Positions 8,267 to 17,673 are shown, numbered from the stretch's first letter. The stretch is 64,000 bases of DNA from UBA6080 sp964607515 (GCA_964607515.1 CAZSKU010000006.1:1-64000); one strand, 5' to 3'. A program made the numbers and translations. The notes: a model not told the origin generated them from the letters alone.

Positions 8267-9520
8267 TCAGCAGAAGCCCAGGATGAGATCCCTGTAAAAG
8301 CCGATACAGGCGTGGTAGTCCCGGACGGAAACCGATTCGTTCACGGAGTGGAGCATTCCCACTCCCCTGTGGTCCAGCATGACCGGCAGGAACCTGTAGA
8401 CCTTCCGGGAGACCCTGGTGTAATGCCGCGAGTCGGTGGCGGCCACGAAAAGACCCGGAAGGACGACGGCCCCGGGGCAGTGGATCGAAGCGGCCTTCTC
8501 CACAATCCCGTATTCGTCACAGTCCACCGGCGACACCGGGGAAGGTTCGGAAAGGCTCTCGTTCCTCAGGAGTTCCACCCGGAGCCCCAGGGGAGCCAGC
8601 AACCCCCGGAGCCTGTTCTCCGTGGAGGCCACGCTCTCCCCGGGGATGATCCGGCAGTTCACCAGCATCTCCCCGGACGCGGGGAGGACGTTCTCCTTGA
8701 TTCCTGACCTGATAACGGTGACCGCCGCTGTGGTACCGGACAGAGCGGCCCCGAAGGGGGTGCTCAGGATATCCTTAGGGGCGGCGCCCCGGAAGAGGGG
8801 CTCCAGTTCCGTCGGCGGGTCCGGGGGAAAGGGGTTTCGACTGAGTTCGATTATACCCCGGGCCAGCCCTTCGGCGGCGGAGAGGGTTCCCGGGACCGAG
8901 GCGTGGCCCTCCTCCCCGAATGCGGTCACGGTGAAGGTGGCGTAACCCTTCTCGGCTATTCCGATCAGGGCCGCCGTGCCCCGGATCCAGGGCAGGACGT
9001 GGACGTAGCCCCCTTCGTCCACGGACATAGCGCATGTAACGCCCCGGCTTTCCAGGAGCCGGGTGACGCCCTCGGCGCCCCGGGCCCCGCCGATTTCCTC
9101 GTCATGGCCCATGGCCATGAGAACGGTGCGCCGGGGTTCGTAACCCTGTTCCAGCAGGTTCTCGCAGGCTTCCAGTATCCCCGCGTAACCGCACTTGAAA
9201 TCCACGGCGCCCCGGCCGAAAATCCTGTCCCGGCAAATGATTCCCTGAAAGGGGTGGTGCTCCCATCCGTCATCGGGGTTTGCCGGCACCACGTCCTGGT
9301 GGGCGGTGAGCAGCAGCGGTTCCAGGGAAGGGTCGGTTCCGGGCCACCGGAACAGCAGCGAGGCTCCCCCCACAATCTCGGGGCAGGCGGCGGAAAACAC
9401 CCGGGGCCAGCACTCCCGGGAGTACCTGTGCATCCCGTGAAACGGTTCCAGGGAAAAACCGTCCCGGGAAGACACGGTGGGGAAGCGGATGCATCCCGCC
9501 AGGCGTTCTTCCGGTGTCAA
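8267..9520 (-). CDS. M20-family metallopeptidase (carboxypeptidase/deacylase type)
   Basis: A 417-residue di-zinc hydrolase. The metal-binding motifs are in order: His74 in TAHQDVVPA, bridging Asp107 in GRGAVDFK, and the Glu141-Glu142 pair in GHDEEIGG. The central dimerisation domain carries GEEGHASVPGT. Overall the layout resembles the PM20D1/CPS1-like branch that hydrolyses N-acyl amino acids or dipeptides. The start TTG at 9520 (MTPEERLAG) is used because no ATG fits the conserved N-terminus. It lies seven bases after the zinc-ribbon gene, so the two are probably co-transcribed. No signal peptide is seen; action is probably cytoplasmic. Confidence 0.85.
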   Translation of the reverse strand: MTPEERLAGCIRFPTVSSRDGFSLEPFHGMHRYSRECWPRVFSAACPEIVGGASLLFRWPGTDPSLEPLLLTAHQDVVPANPDDGWEHHPFQGIICRDRIFGRGAVDFKCGYAGILEACENLLEQGYEPRRTVLMAMGHDEEIGGARGAEGVTRLLESRGVTCAMSVDEGGYVHVLPWIRGTAALIGIAEKGYATFTVTAFGEEGHASVPGTLSAAEGLARGIIELSRNPFPPDPPTELEPLFRGAAPKDILSTPFGAALSGTTAAVTVIRSGIKENVLPASGEMLVNCRIIPGESVASTENRLRGLLAPLGLRVELLRNESLSEPSPVSPVDCDEYGIVEKAASIHCPGAVVLPGLFVAATDSRHYTRVSRKVYRFLPVMLDHRGVGMLHSVNESVSVRDYHACIGFYRDLILGFC

Positions 9521-9527
9521 GAGAGTC

Positions 9528-10475
9528 CTACTGAATCGCGGCGTACCGGAACTGGAACCCTTCGTAGCCCAGACTGTCGGTGTACTGCTGCACTTCCAGG
9601 GCGATGTCCATCATCTGTCCCAGGTTGCTGTCGTCCGGGAACAGCAGCATCACATGTACGGGCCTGTCTCCGTAGTCACGGCCGGCCAGTCTTCCGCTGA
9701 CCTGCCGGAGCACCGTCCGGAAGGGGCCGCGATTGAAGCCGAATCCGCCGGAGGGTTCGACGATGTCTATGTTGAACTCCTGCACCTCGCCCCGGAGCCA
9801 CTCATCGCTGAACAGGAACCTCACCAGCACGGGCTCCACTGTGGTGGTGTCACCCGGGGTCTCCACGTAGGGCTTCACCAGAGGTATAACCTGGAAGTCG
9901 GTCATGGTGCTGTCGGTCCAGCAGTACAGGTTGTGGGCCTCGAGAATGAGGAAGTCGCGTCCGGTCATCTTCTGGGTCATGTAGGAAACCACCGGCTTGA
10001 TGGAAAGCTCTCGGTTGCCCAGGAAGGAGACCCTGGTGCCTATTGGAATCAGGGCCAGGTCAACGTTGGTTCTGGGAACCGCGGAGGTGCCCTCGGGGCT
10101 GAATTCGTATACAATGTCCGTAGAGAGCCTTATGGGAAGGGAGTCACGGATGACCTGCTCCTCCAGCACCTCCAGACCGTTGTCGCCGTTGTAGGCCGGG
10201 GGCTCGTACTCCGCCCTGTCGAAGCTGCTCAGAATGAAGATGCTGATGGCGGCGCCCACGGCCAGGACCATGACCGCGATGTATCCGGCCATGCTCTTCC
10301 TGGGTACCCAGAGGTCTGGCTGATGTCCTTCCTTGCGGTCTCCGGGAAGCCGGGTTCGAAGGCCCGATCTCTGCTCGTCCAGGGGCAGGTGCTGATCCTG
10401 AAGATCGAAGCCGCAGTTGGCGCAGGGACCCTTGTCCCGCTGGCCGTTGTCGTGTCCGCAGATTCGACAGAACAT
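9528..10475 (-). CDS. Zinc-ribbon, single-pass membrane protein of unknown function
   Basis: A 315-residue protein with three parts. Residues 1-23 form a zinc ribbon with two Cys pairs (CRICGHDNG, CANCGFD). A basic linker leads to one transmembrane segment (MAGYIAVMVLAVGAAISIFI, about residues 62-81). The remaining ~230 residues should lie outside the cytoplasmic membrane and are rich in beta strands, with no motif I recognise. The N-terminal ribbon would be cytoplasmic. Immediate proximity to the PpiC-like lipoprotein gene (one base between them) suggests a shared envelope role. I do not assign a function. Confidence 0.75.
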   Translation of the reverse strand: MFCRICGHDNGQRDKGPCANCGFDLQDQHLPLDEQRSGLRTRLPGDRKEGHQPDLWVPRKSMAGYIAVMVLAVGAAISIFILSSFDRAEYEPPAYNGDNGLEVLEEQVIRDSLPIRLSTDIVYEFSPEGTSAVPRTNVDLALIPIGTRVSFLGNRELSIKPVVSYMTQKMTGRDFLILEAHNLYCWTDSTMTDFQVIPLVKPYVETPGDTTTVEPVLVRFLFSDEWLRGEVQEFNIDIVEPSGGFGFNRGPFRTVLRQVSGRLAGRDYGDRPVHVMLLFPDDSNLGQMMDIALEVQQYTDSLGYEGFQFRYAAIQ

Positions 10476-12149
10476 TTACTGACCTTCCTCCCGTCTCTCA
10501 TCCGGCGAGGGGTTTGCTACCGTTGAATCCACGGGTGCGCAGAAGGACTGGAAGTATTCCTCGTGGATATACGGATGATACACCTCTTTCAGGCTGTCTA
10601 CAAGTGCGGTGATCACCCTTACCTCTACCTCCGCCATCACCCTGGGTTCCAGCAGATCCCGGATCTCCTCAAGTTCCGGCGAGTGTTCGGGGATGACCTC
10701 CTCGAGCCTGAAATAGACCTGAAAGTTCGCCTCGAGGGAGCAGACCATGGCTTCCCCGGGTTCCAGGCCGAGTATTCCCTCCCGGAAGGTCTCGGGGAAT
10801 TCCTCGATGTTCATGGGCCTGGTGAGTGAGCTGCCGGCGGATTCAGAAAGCAGGGGTATAAGAGTGAGACTGTCGGTGTGTTCCACCGGATCGGCGCCCT
10901 CCCGGAAAAGCCGGTTGAGAAGCTCTACCTGTTCGGGACCCTGGGCGGCGGCGTGGCGGAAACGCCTGGCCTCGGGAATGGTCATGGTGTCCCGGGCCGC
11001 GGTGTAGAGCTGCTGGAGCAGCTCCTCGTCCGGCACCATCCGGTCCTTGAGCACCTCCAGGTAGTACTGGTCCAGAAGGGTTTCGGCCTGCCTCCTCCTG
11101 ATGTAGGCTGCGTTCTCGGGAATGGTGTCGAGCCCCCATTCCCGGGCGGCGACGGCCTGAAGGTCGTACAACCCGAGCCAGAAGGCGTAGTTCTCTATCC
11201 AGTCGGGGTCGGTGGCATCCCGGGGCATGGCCGACGGGAGTTCGGTGATGTTCATGGCCAGGCTGATCAGGCTCCTGCTTCCGCCGTTCCACGTAATGGC
11301 GGGAATCTCCTGTTCCTCCGGGGTGAAGGGTTCATAGTCCCCCCGGGGCGAACCCGCCCGGGCGGCTATGAGCCTGCAGGCTTCCGGATCTATCCGAAGG
11401 TTGCCCGCGGAGACCAGGCTGTCCTGGGCAATGAGCTTGGCGGTCTCCCTCCGGAGCGCCTGTACGGACATGTCGGGCTGATGCTCCTGGATCTCTTCCG
11501 GGGTGAGCTCGGCGTACCTCAGATCCTCCATTTCGACAACCCTCCATCCGGGTCTGCGGAAGAAAGGCTCCGAGACCTGTCCGGGCTGAAGGGTTCTCAG
11601 GACGGCGTAGTCCTCCCTGTTGGTCCTCACCAGAGGTGTCGGACCCACCCGGCCGCCGGTCTGCCGGATGAAGTCGTCCGCGGCCAGTTCCGAGACCAGG
11701 GCGTTGAAGTCCTCCCCCTGGCCCAGACGCCGGGTGAACTCAGCCATGATCGAGGAGTCGGGGGTGGAGAAGGCTGAGTAGACCACCAGGTAGCCCAGAC
11801 TGTCGGTGAAGGCCTGAATTTCCTCGGGCGTAACGGTGACCGCACCGGTGATCCTCTGGATGTAGACGTTCTGGAGCACCTCCCTGCGGCGCTCGTAAAG
11901 CCGTCTGACATTTTCGGGAAGGGTGTCAAGGCCCATTTCACTGGCGTGCTCCAGGAACAGCTCCCGGGCCAGGATGTTGTCCCGCATCACCATGACCGCC
12001 GCTGAATCACCCCTCACCCTCTCCATGGTTTCATCTACGTCCCCGGGGTAGAGAACCCTCTCCCCCACCACCATGACGGCGCCCTCTGGAATCTGCGAAC
12101 CGCAGGAAATCAATAGAACGAACACCGCAATAGCCGATAGACCGCGCAA
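10476..12149 (-). CDS. PpiC/SurA-like peptidyl-prolyl isomerase lipoprotein
   Basis: A 557-residue lipoprotein: signal peptide with lipobox LLISCGS, then a SurA-type N-terminal region (VMVVGERVLYPGDVDETME), a first parvulin-like domain around residues 95-205 (ADDFIRQTGGRVGP, LRTLQPGQVSEPF, FRRPGWRVVEMED) and a degenerate second half containing a second chaperone-like and parvulin-like copy (GILGLEPGEAMVCSLE). Such proteins fold secreted and outer-membrane proteins in the periplasm. The start is a TTG at 12149 behind AGGAGG at good spacing. A large client pool of secreted proteins in this window fits the role. It is divergent from the PBP4-like gene. Confidence 0.8.
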   Translation of the reverse strand: MRGLSAIAVFVLLISCGSQIPEGAVMVVGERVLYPGDVDETMERVRGDSAAVMVMRDNILARELFLEHASEMGLDTLPENVRRLYERRREVLQNVYIQRITGAVTVTPEEIQAFTDSLGYLVVYSAFSTPDSSIMAEFTRRLGQGEDFNALVSELAADDFIRQTGGRVGPTPLVRTNREDYAVLRTLQPGQVSEPFFRRPGWRVVEMEDLRYAELTPEEIQEHQPDMSVQALRRETAKLIAQDSLVSAGNLRIDPEACRLIAARAGSPRGDYEPFTPEEQEIPAITWNGGSRSLISLAMNITELPSAMPRDATDPDWIENYAFWLGLYDLQAVAAREWGLDTIPENAAYIRRRQAETLLDQYYLEVLKDRMVPDEELLQQLYTAARDTMTIPEARRFRHAAAQGPEQVELLNRLFREGADPVEHTDSLTLIPLLSESAGSSLTRPMNIEEFPETFREGILGLEPGEAMVCSLEANFQVYFRLEEVIPEHSPELEEIRDLLEPRVMAEVEVRVITALVDSLKEVYHPYIHEEYFQSFCAPVDSTVANPSPDERREEGQ

Positions 12150-12245
12150 GGCATCCTCCTGTTGTGTGGCCGGAAAGGCCTGAATATCTTAGTTTCGATG
12201 CTGGAATTATTCTTTTTTCATGGTCTGTGTCAACGGGAGGTTTTC

Positions 12246-13577
12246 ATGACCGGTATTCTAATGGCTGCTGCCCTGGCGGCGGTTGTCAACGTCCCGTCCA
12301 TTCCCGCCGGGTGGAGGGTGGGAATCATGGCCTTCGACATGGAGACCGGCGCAGAGGCACTGGCCAGGAACGCCGATTCGCCCTTCCGTCCGGCGTCCAC
12401 GGTGAAGGTTGTCACCACCCTGGCGGCCCTGGAGTACCTGGGCCCGTCCTACGTCCACACCACCACGATCCAGGCGGACACCGCCAGCGGCATTCTCTGG
12501 CTCGTGGGCACCGGAAGCCCCCTGCTCAGCGCCGAGGACGTGACCAGAGCCGCCATGGAGACCGTGGCGGCCCTGCCCCCGGGAAGAAGATGGAACCTCT
12601 ACCTCGACGGCAGCGGGTTCTATCCCGAATCACACCTGCCGGGCTGGGACGAGGCGGACTGGGACAAGTCCTACTGCCCCCCCGTGGAGCCGCTGTGCAT
12701 CGGCGACAACATTCTTCAGATAGTGGTTTCCGGGGTTGGGGGGGTTGTGAGGGTGTTCAGTTACCCAAGGCTACCCGGGCTGGTCATGAGCCATGAGGAT
12801 GTGAGGATCGGGTCCGGAGGAAGAATCACCGCCGGAGTTGAGGGCTGGGATTCGAACCTGCCCAGGATCAGCCTGTCGGGCACGGTGGCCCGGGAGGAGA
12901 CCGTAACCCTCTACAAGCCGTTTGCCGGGGCTCCGGGAGAACTGGCGTCATACCTTGAAAACGAATTCGGCAGATGGGGAACGGACGTGGTTTTTTCCGG
13001 CGAGGGCACCCCGGGTATGGGAGCATGCGTGACCTCCACCATGTACTCCCAGCCCCTGTGGGCCCTGCTGGGGTCCATGAACAAGATGAGCAGAAACATC
13101 CTCTCGGAGCTTCTTCTCAGAACGGTGTGCCTGGAGATTACGGGCCCCCCGGCCTCCACCAGGGCGGGCTGCGACATCAGCGGGGCTCTGCTGGACAGCA
13201 TCCTTCCAGGGGTGTCTGGCTGGCGGCTGGCTGACGGATCGGGGCTTTCCAGGCTCAACCTGCTCACCCCCAGACAGCTGGCCGCCGCCTTCGCCTTCGG
13301 CGCCGGATCACTGCCCTACGGGCCGGAGTTTCTGGCGTCCTTCCCGGTGAACGGGACCGACGGCACTCTGTCCGGCCGCATGAGGAACATCCCCCAAGGC
13401 GCTTTCCGGGGAAAGACGGGCACCCTGAACGACACCTGCACACTGGCGGGAATGCTCACCGCATCCTCCGGCAGGCGGTTCTCCCTGGCTGTGATGCTGG
13501 AGATTCCCAGGGGAACCGCCTGGACCGCCAGGGCCTGGCAGGACGCCCTGGTCGAGGAGATGTACCGGTCGCTGTGA
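12246..13577 (+). CDS. D-alanyl-D-alanine carboxypeptidase, PBP4/DacB type (peptidase S13)
   Basis: I place the start at ATG 12246, behind GGGAGG, because MTGILMAAALAAVVNVPSIP is a signal peptide; an ATG-like frame further upstream would add an unlikely leader. The mature protein has the penicillin-binding triad: S51-x-x-K54 in RPASTVKVVTTLA, the SxN-type motif in GSMNKMSRN, and K-T-G in FRGKTGTLND. Length (443 residues) suits the S13 family. It trims or cleaves peptidoglycan peptides in the periplasm. It stands alone on the plus strand and converges, one base apart, on the Omp28-like gene, with no clear terminator between them. Confidence 0.9.
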   Translation: MTGILMAAALAAVVNVPSIPAGWRVGIMAFDMETGAEALARNADSPFRPASTVKVVTTLAALEYLGPSYVHTTTIQADTASGILWLVGTGSPLLSAEDVTRAAMETVAALPPGRRWNLYLDGSGFYPESHLPGWDEADWDKSYCPPVEPLCIGDNILQIVVSGVGGVVRVFSYPRLPGLVMSHEDVRIGSGGRITAGVEGWDSNLPRISLSGTVAREETVTLYKPFAGAPGELASYLENEFGRWGTDVVFSGEGTPGMGACVTSTMYSQPLWALLGSMNKMSRNILSELLLRTVCLEITGPPASTRAGCDISGALLDSILPGVSGWRLADGSGLSRLNLLTPRQLAAAFAFGAGSLPYGPEFLASFPVNGTDGTLSGRMRNIPQGAFRGKTGTLNDTCTLAGMLTASSGRRFSLAVMLEIPRGTAWTARAWQDALVEEMYRSL

Positions 13578-13578
13578 C

Positions 13579-14586
13579 TCAGCGCACAACCACCGCCCTG
13601 GCGACGGCCGATTCTCCGGAATCGGTCACGAGTCTGACGAAGTAGACCCCCGCCTCGTTCACGATGAAGTTTCCAACGGCTCCGGCGGGCATGGAGGAAA
13701 CCAGCCTGCCCGAGGTATCGAACAGCTGCAGCGTTCCGCCCACTCCCGGAGGCAGCTCCGCGGCCACGGGAATCATGCCGGAGCTGGGATTCCTGCCCAG
13801 GGTGATGGAGGGCGCCCAGGGAACCATCCCGTCGCCGACACCCTGGGGGATGTCCAGGAATTTGCACCAGTCGGCGTTGGGGACTTCGTGGTCGTTCTGC
13901 TGGTAGGTGCATTGAAGGAAGGTGGCCAGAAAGAGGTTGTCGGCGTTCCAGGAAGCCGAGATCTCGTACTCGGCGTCCACGTAGACGGTGTCGGGATAAG
14001 GCCCGGTGAATACCACCTCGTATCCGAAGGGGCCCAGCAGGTTGTCCCGGAAGGCCTGCTCGAAGTAGCTGCCAGCCCAGTACCCAGCCCCGGGGACGTA
14101 ATCCTCCACCAGAATGGGCCAGACCCTCATGTCCGTCTCCTCGCCCCACTGGGGCTCCTGCTCGGCGATGATCCTGATGCTGATCTGTCCGCTGGTCTCG
14201 TCGCCGTTCCGGGCCACCAGGATGTCAATGTAGGCCGGGGTGTTCAGACGGTTGTTGAAATGGTTTTCCAGGCTGGGAGCGGCGGTGACCTGTATCCCGT
14301 CGAAAATGAGGTAGGGCACCCCGGTGACCCCGTACTGGGCTTTCCTCACGTTCTGCTCCGTGGGGTTGGCGGTGTATATCGGGTCGCTTGCGGAGGGCCA
14401 GTTCACGTGGGTCCTCACCACCGCCAGGTTGCCCGAGGCGATGTGGTTGCTCACGAACTGGTTTATCTGGGATTCGATGTTCCAGCATGGACCGCAGCCG
14501 CTGTTGGTGAAGTCTTCGAAGAGTACCACCCTGTCCGCGGCCGAGGCCAGGGCAACCAGAGAGAGGATCGTCAACAGGAAACGCAT
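13579..14586 (-). CDS. Omp28-like secreted protein with thioredoxin-type motif and C-terminal sorting domain
   Basis: A 335-residue exported protein (signal MRFLLTILSLVALASA). The N-terminal domain is thioredoxin-like and similar to Bacteroidetes Omp28: VVLFEDFTNSGCGPCWNIES carries a C-G-P-C redox-type pair, and YGVTGVPYLIFDG is the cis-Pro strand. A middle Ig-like part follows, then a type IX-like sorting domain (LGRNPSSGMIP, LQLFDTSGRLV, EAGVYFVRLVTDSG). It is probably anchored to or released at the surface after type IX-like secretion. A redox or structural role is inferred from the CGPC pair only. Confidence 0.8.
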   Translation of the reverse strand: MRFLLTILSLVALASAADRVVLFEDFTNSGCGPCWNIESQINQFVSNHIASGNLAVVRTHVNWPSASDPIYTANPTEQNVRKAQYGVTGVPYLIFDGIQVTAAPSLENHFNNRLNTPAYIDILVARNGDETSGQISIRIIAEQEPQWGEETDMRVWPILVEDYVPGAGYWAGSYFEQAFRDNLLGPFGYEVVFTGPYPDTVYVDAEYEISASWNADNLFLATFLQCTYQQNDHEVPNADWCKFLDIPQGVGDGMVPWAPSITLGRNPSSGMIPVAAELPPGVGGTLQLFDTSGRLVSSMPAGAVGNFIVNEAGVYFVRLVTDSGESAVARAVVVR

Positions 14587-14742
14587 GGGCTTCTCCTCAC
14601 GGTTTGCCGCGGGCGCCCTTTCCGGTCCGGCGCTACCGCGTTGTATCAGTGTCGGGGGCCTGACCGGACCCCGAAGTACTGCCTCAAACGCAGATTGGTG
14701 TCGCTCGCCGCATGGGCACGCCTCCTTTCCGGAACCGGGGCG

Positions 14743-15312
14743 TCAGGATCTGGCGTTGACCCGCTCGAGGTAGGTGTCCGTCCGGGTGTCCACCCTGATG
14801 GTCTCGCCCTCTTTTACGAACAGAGGCACCTGCACCACGAGGCCCGTCTCCAGAACCGCGGGCTTCGTTCCCCCGCTGGCGGTGTCTCCCCGCAGGCCGG
14901 GGTCGGTTTCCACGATGGCGAGGTTCACGAAGCTGGGACTTTCCACCACTATAGGGGTTTCGCCCACGAAGAGGAGTTCCACCTCGCAGTTGTCGGTGAG
15001 GTATTTGGCGGCGTCGCCGACCAGGGCCCGGGTGAGGGAGATCTGTTCGAAGCTCCTGGGATCCATGACCACGTACTCGTCGTCGGAATGATAGAGCAAC
15101 TGGTAGACCCTGCGCTCCAGCCTCACCTCCTCCACCCTCTCCCCGGCCCTCCAGGTCTTGTCCAGCACCCTGCCCGTGAGAACGTCCCTGATCTTGGACC
15201 TGACGAAGGCGGCGCCCTTGCCGGGCTTCACGTGGAGAAACTCAACCACCGAAAAGAGGGTGCCGTCTATGTCCAGCACCATGCCCTTCCTGAGATCGTT
15301 GGAAGTAGCCAA
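14743..15312 (-). CDS. efp: Elongation factor P
   Basis: A 189-residue protein with the full three-domain EF-P layout. The KOW-like N-terminal domain carries the tip lysine Lys32 in HVKPGKGAAF; the OB domains contain VYQLLYHSDDEYVVMDPRSF and the closing family signature KEGETIRVDTRTDTYLERV. EF-P relieves ribosome stalling at polyproline stretches. The start is a TTG at 15312 behind GGAGGTGAT; no ATG matches the conserved N-terminus. It is last in a run of close genes with aroQ upstream. The modifying enzymes (EpmA or YmfI type) are not in the window. Confidence 0.95.
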   Translation of the reverse strand: MATSNDLRKGMVLDIDGTLFSVVEFLHVKPGKGAAFVRSKIRDVLTGRVLDKTWRAGERVEEVRLERRVYQLLYHSDDEYVVMDPRSFEQISLTRALVGDAAKYLTDNCEVELLFVGETPIVVESPSFVNLAIVETDPGLRGDTASGGTKPAVLETGLVVQVPLFVKEGETIRVDTRTDTYLERVNARS

Positions 15313-15319
15313 AGAACCA

Positions 15320-15757
15320 TCACCTCCGAAGAAGATTGACCGCGAGGGAAAGAGCCAGGGAGTACCCCATGGATCCCGCGCCGGTTATTACCGCATCGGC
15401 GCCCATGGCGGTGACAAGCCTTCTCCTGAAAGGCTCCCTGCGGTGAACGTTGCTGATGTGAACCTCGATCACGGGGCCCGGGAATGCCTTGAGCGCGTCC
15501 AGAATGGCGATCGAACCGTGGGAGTAGGCCCCGGGGTTGATCACCAGGGCTCCCCCCCGGTCCGCGGCCTCCCCCACGGCGCGCACTATCTCCCCCTCCA
15601 CATCGGACTGGAAGGAGGTAAGCCGCGCCCCCATCCCCTCCGCTTCGGCGGAAAGACGGGCAAGGATATCGGCAAGGGTTTCCCTTCCGTACACCTCCGG
15701 CTCCCTTCGGCCCAGGGAAGCCATGTTCGGCCCGTTGATCACCGTGATTTCAAGCAT
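15320..15757 (-). CDS. aroQ: 3-dehydroquinate dehydratase, type II
   Basis: A 145-residue enzyme of the shikimate pathway that dehydrates 3-dehydroquinate. Family motifs are INGPNMASLG, active-site Tyr23 in PEVYGRETL, NPGAYSHGS, and catalytic His100 in EVHISNVHRREPFRR. I prefer ATG at 15757, whose T-G overlaps the upstream TPR stop (TGATG), over the GTG three bases earlier. It is the only shikimate gene here. Placement immediately before efp is common in several bacterial groups. Confidence 0.95.
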   Translation of the reverse strand: MLEITVINGPNMASLGRREPEVYGRETLADILARLSAEAEGMGARLTSFQSDVEGEIVRAVGEAADRGGALVINPGAYSHGSIAILDALKAFPGPVIEVHISNVHRREPFRRRLVTAMGADAVITGAGSMGYSLALSLAVNLLRR

Positions 15758-16371
15758 CACGCGTAGGGCTTGAGACCAAGCTCTTCCCTCTCTTCGGGGG
15801 TGAAGAGGTCGAAAAGGCTACGGGGAGCTCTCTCATGGCCGCCTTCGGGGGCAGGCGGCTGAACGGGTCTGGTCTGGGAAGAGAGTATACCGGCCATTCT
15901 GTCGGTGAGGGGGAAGACCTGTTCCGATTCCGTGGTGCGGGTGTCCCTCTCGGAGTTCCTCTTGGCCTCCCTTGCCTTCCTCAGCATCTTCTCGATCTCG
16001 GCGTCTCCGGGATACTCGAATAGGAATTCCTCGAAAAGCTCGATGCACCTGTTCCAGTTACCCTTCTCGTAGTGCAGTTCCGCCAGGTTCCTGATGGCTA
16101 TCAGGTTCAGAGGGTCGATGACGATGACCTTCTCGAAGGCCGCAAGGGCGCCCTCCATGTCCCCGGAGTCCCGGCAGCTCTTTCCCAGAACCACGTTCAC
16201 GGAGATGTTCCCGGGCCACTTCTCCTGGCCCTTGCGGGCCACGTCCTCGGCTTCCGACGCCCGGTTGCCCTGCCTCAGTTTCTCCGCAAGCCTGGCGCAC
16301 ACCACCGGCGTGGGGGTGGTGAACCACTCCTGATAGAGTTCCTTGAGTTCGGCGTCAGTCTCGTGCATCAT
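15757..16371 (-). CDS. TPR-repeat cytoplasmic protein
   Basis: A 204-residue helical protein with at least three tetratricopeptide repeats: EAEDVARKGQEKWPGNISVN, GALAAFEKVIVIDPLNLIAI and NRCIELFEEFLFEYPGDAEI, each ending in the typical W/I-P-x-N/D turn. A charged linker follows, then a short conserved-looking tail (SLFDLFTPEEREELGL). No signal peptide. It overlaps the upstream lipoprotein gene by 17 bases and its stop overlaps the aroQ start, so it is translated with both. The partner is unknown. Confidence 0.75.
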   Translation of the reverse strand: MMHETDAELKELYQEWFTTPTPVVCARLAEKLRQGNRASEAEDVARKGQEKWPGNISVNVVLGKSCRDSGDMEGALAAFEKVIVIDPLNLIAIRNLAELHYEKGNWNRCIELFEEFLFEYPGDAEIEKMLRKAREAKRNSERDTRTTESEQVFPLTDRMAGILSSQTRPVQPPAPEGGHERAPRSLFDLFTPEEREELGLKPYA

Positions 16372-17314
16372 CGCCCCCCGTCCGGAAGGTATCCATCATG
16401 ACCCAGCCCTCCCGGAGGTAGGGCTCCTTCTCCCTTCCGGGATTGTAGACCTCCATGTCGATAATATACCTGGTTCCCCGGCAATCAAGGATGCGTGCCG
16501 TAAAGGCTCCGGCGTTGAGGTATTCGGGATTGCGCCACATTCCGGTGACGGTGCGGCCGGTCATCCCCCGGAAGGTCAGCGGTTCAACGGTCACCCGGGA
16601 CCGGTCCACCGAATCCGCTGCGGCGTCGAAGAAGAACCGCCGCGCCATGGCCTCCCGGGTGAGCACCGCCAGGGAGTCGGTGAGGTCGGCGGCAGCCGGA
16701 AGGAACCTGATGCTGAGCATCAGAAGACACTCGTCGCCGGCGGTTCTCTGATACTGGATGAAACCGTCGTCGGGTCTCCATATCCTTGTGGAGTAGGCCT
16801 TGGGAACGTCCATGGTGAATCCAAGGGCCTCTAGGCTGTCGATCCTTCCCGGGCTGGACATCTGGGTGCTCACGAAGCTCCCGTAGACGTACCGGTGCAT
16901 CTGGGTGTTGTAGGCCTCCTCCAGAACCTCCGGAAGCCCGTCCGGAAGGGCCCCACCGGTGACCACGGCTCCTATCACCTGCTGGTTCGCCGCCCACATG
17001 TCCTCTCCGGAGTACAGGCCGGGGCCGGTCTGCTCAAGCCCCCCGGGAAGATGCTCCGCGCGGGGAACCAGAAAGAGGATGACCCTCCTGTTCATCAGGG
17101 GACCCTGGAATTCTTCCAGATCCGCAAAAGCCCAGGTGAAGACGTTCTCCGTCTCCACCGTGGTGACGGTTCTCTGGACCGCATTCAGCCCGCCCCCGTC
17201 GATGAAAGGGGCCAGATCTTCATGGTAAACCACCAGAACCCCCTTGACCGGGCCGATTGACTGCTGCCTGCAGCCCATAAGGATCAGCAAGGACGGGAGA
17301 AGGAATTTCCTCAT
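16355..17314 (-). CDS. DUF4837-like lipoprotein
   Basis: A 319-residue lipoprotein (signal with lipobox LILMGCR). The body resembles DUF4837, a Bacteroidetes-type family: a paired domain in which the first half describes an NxxF-type beta unit (VILFLVPRAE) and the second contains VPKAYSTRIWRPDDGFIQYQR, where the family usually has P-x-x-Y..W-x-R. Function of the family is unknown; it is periplasmic and membrane-anchored. It sits between a short membrane protein and a TPR protein, overlapping both by a few bases, so these form one translational unit. Confidence 0.65.
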   Translation of the reverse strand: MRKFLLPSLLILMGCRQQSIGPVKGVLVVYHEDLAPFIDGGGLNAVQRTVTTVETENVFTWAFADLEEFQGPLMNRRVILFLVPRAEHLPGGLEQTGPGLYSGEDMWAANQQVIGAVVTGGALPDGLPEVLEEAYNTQMHRYVYGSFVSTQMSSPGRIDSLEALGFTMDVPKAYSTRIWRPDDGFIQYQRTAGDECLLMLSIRFLPAAADLTDSLAVLTREAMARRFFFDAAADSVDRSRVTVEPLTFRGMTGRTVTGMWRNPEYLNAGAFTARILDCRGTRYIIDMEVYNPGREKEPYLREGWVMMDTFRTGGDDARD

Positions 17315-17673
17315 GCCCCCCGCCCCTTCCGACCGGAGAACAAAGGTTTCAACAGCCTGAACAGGCCCAGGGCAAGGGGAAGGTAGTTCACCGCCCCGGC
17401 CGCGGCGGGAGCCAGCCCCCGGCTGTTCACCCCGTGAACCAGGGTTTCCACCTCGCTGGCGGTCCTGCCGATGTGCCTTCCGGTGACCTCCAGCTGCTGC
17501 ATGGTTCCCGACAACACCGGTGAAAGGGACTGCAGCTCGGTATTGATGTTATGCATGGTGGTTTCCAGGGCATCGAGGGTTCTCCTGAACCTGGAAAGGA
17601 TCATCACCAGCGCGGCCCCGGCCACCCAGAAACCGCACACCCCGATGAGCAGAATTATCGCCGTGGCGTTCAT
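17311..17673 (-). CDS. Small single-pass membrane protein, DUF948-like
   Basis: A 120-residue protein starting at ATG 17673 behind AAGGAGG (spacing short). An N-terminal transmembrane helix (IILLIGVCGFWVAGAALVMI) is followed by an amphipathic helix with regular hydrophobic spacing (RTLDALETTMHNINTEL), then GINSRGLAP-type linker, a second apolar stretch and a basic tail (SGRKGRG). This resembles DUF948 proteins, membrane-anchored coiled coils of unknown role. The stop overlaps the DUF4837-like start (ATGA). A longer version beginning upstream at 17778 is possible but lacks a good ribosome site. Confidence 0.6.
   Translation of the reverse strand: MNATAIILLIGVCGFWVAGAALVMILSRFRRTLDALETTMHNINTELQSLSPVLSGTMQQLEVTGRHIGRTASEVETLVHGVNSRGLAPAAAGAVNYLPLALGLFRLLKPLFSGRKGRGA

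Noticed and set aside
14684..14713. A 9-codon open frame with a strong AAAGGAGG site between efp and the Omp28-like gene (MRRATPICV)
   Set aside because: Too short to support as a gene; no attenuator hairpin or run of regulatory codons is evident. It might be a leader peptide but nothing else supports it.
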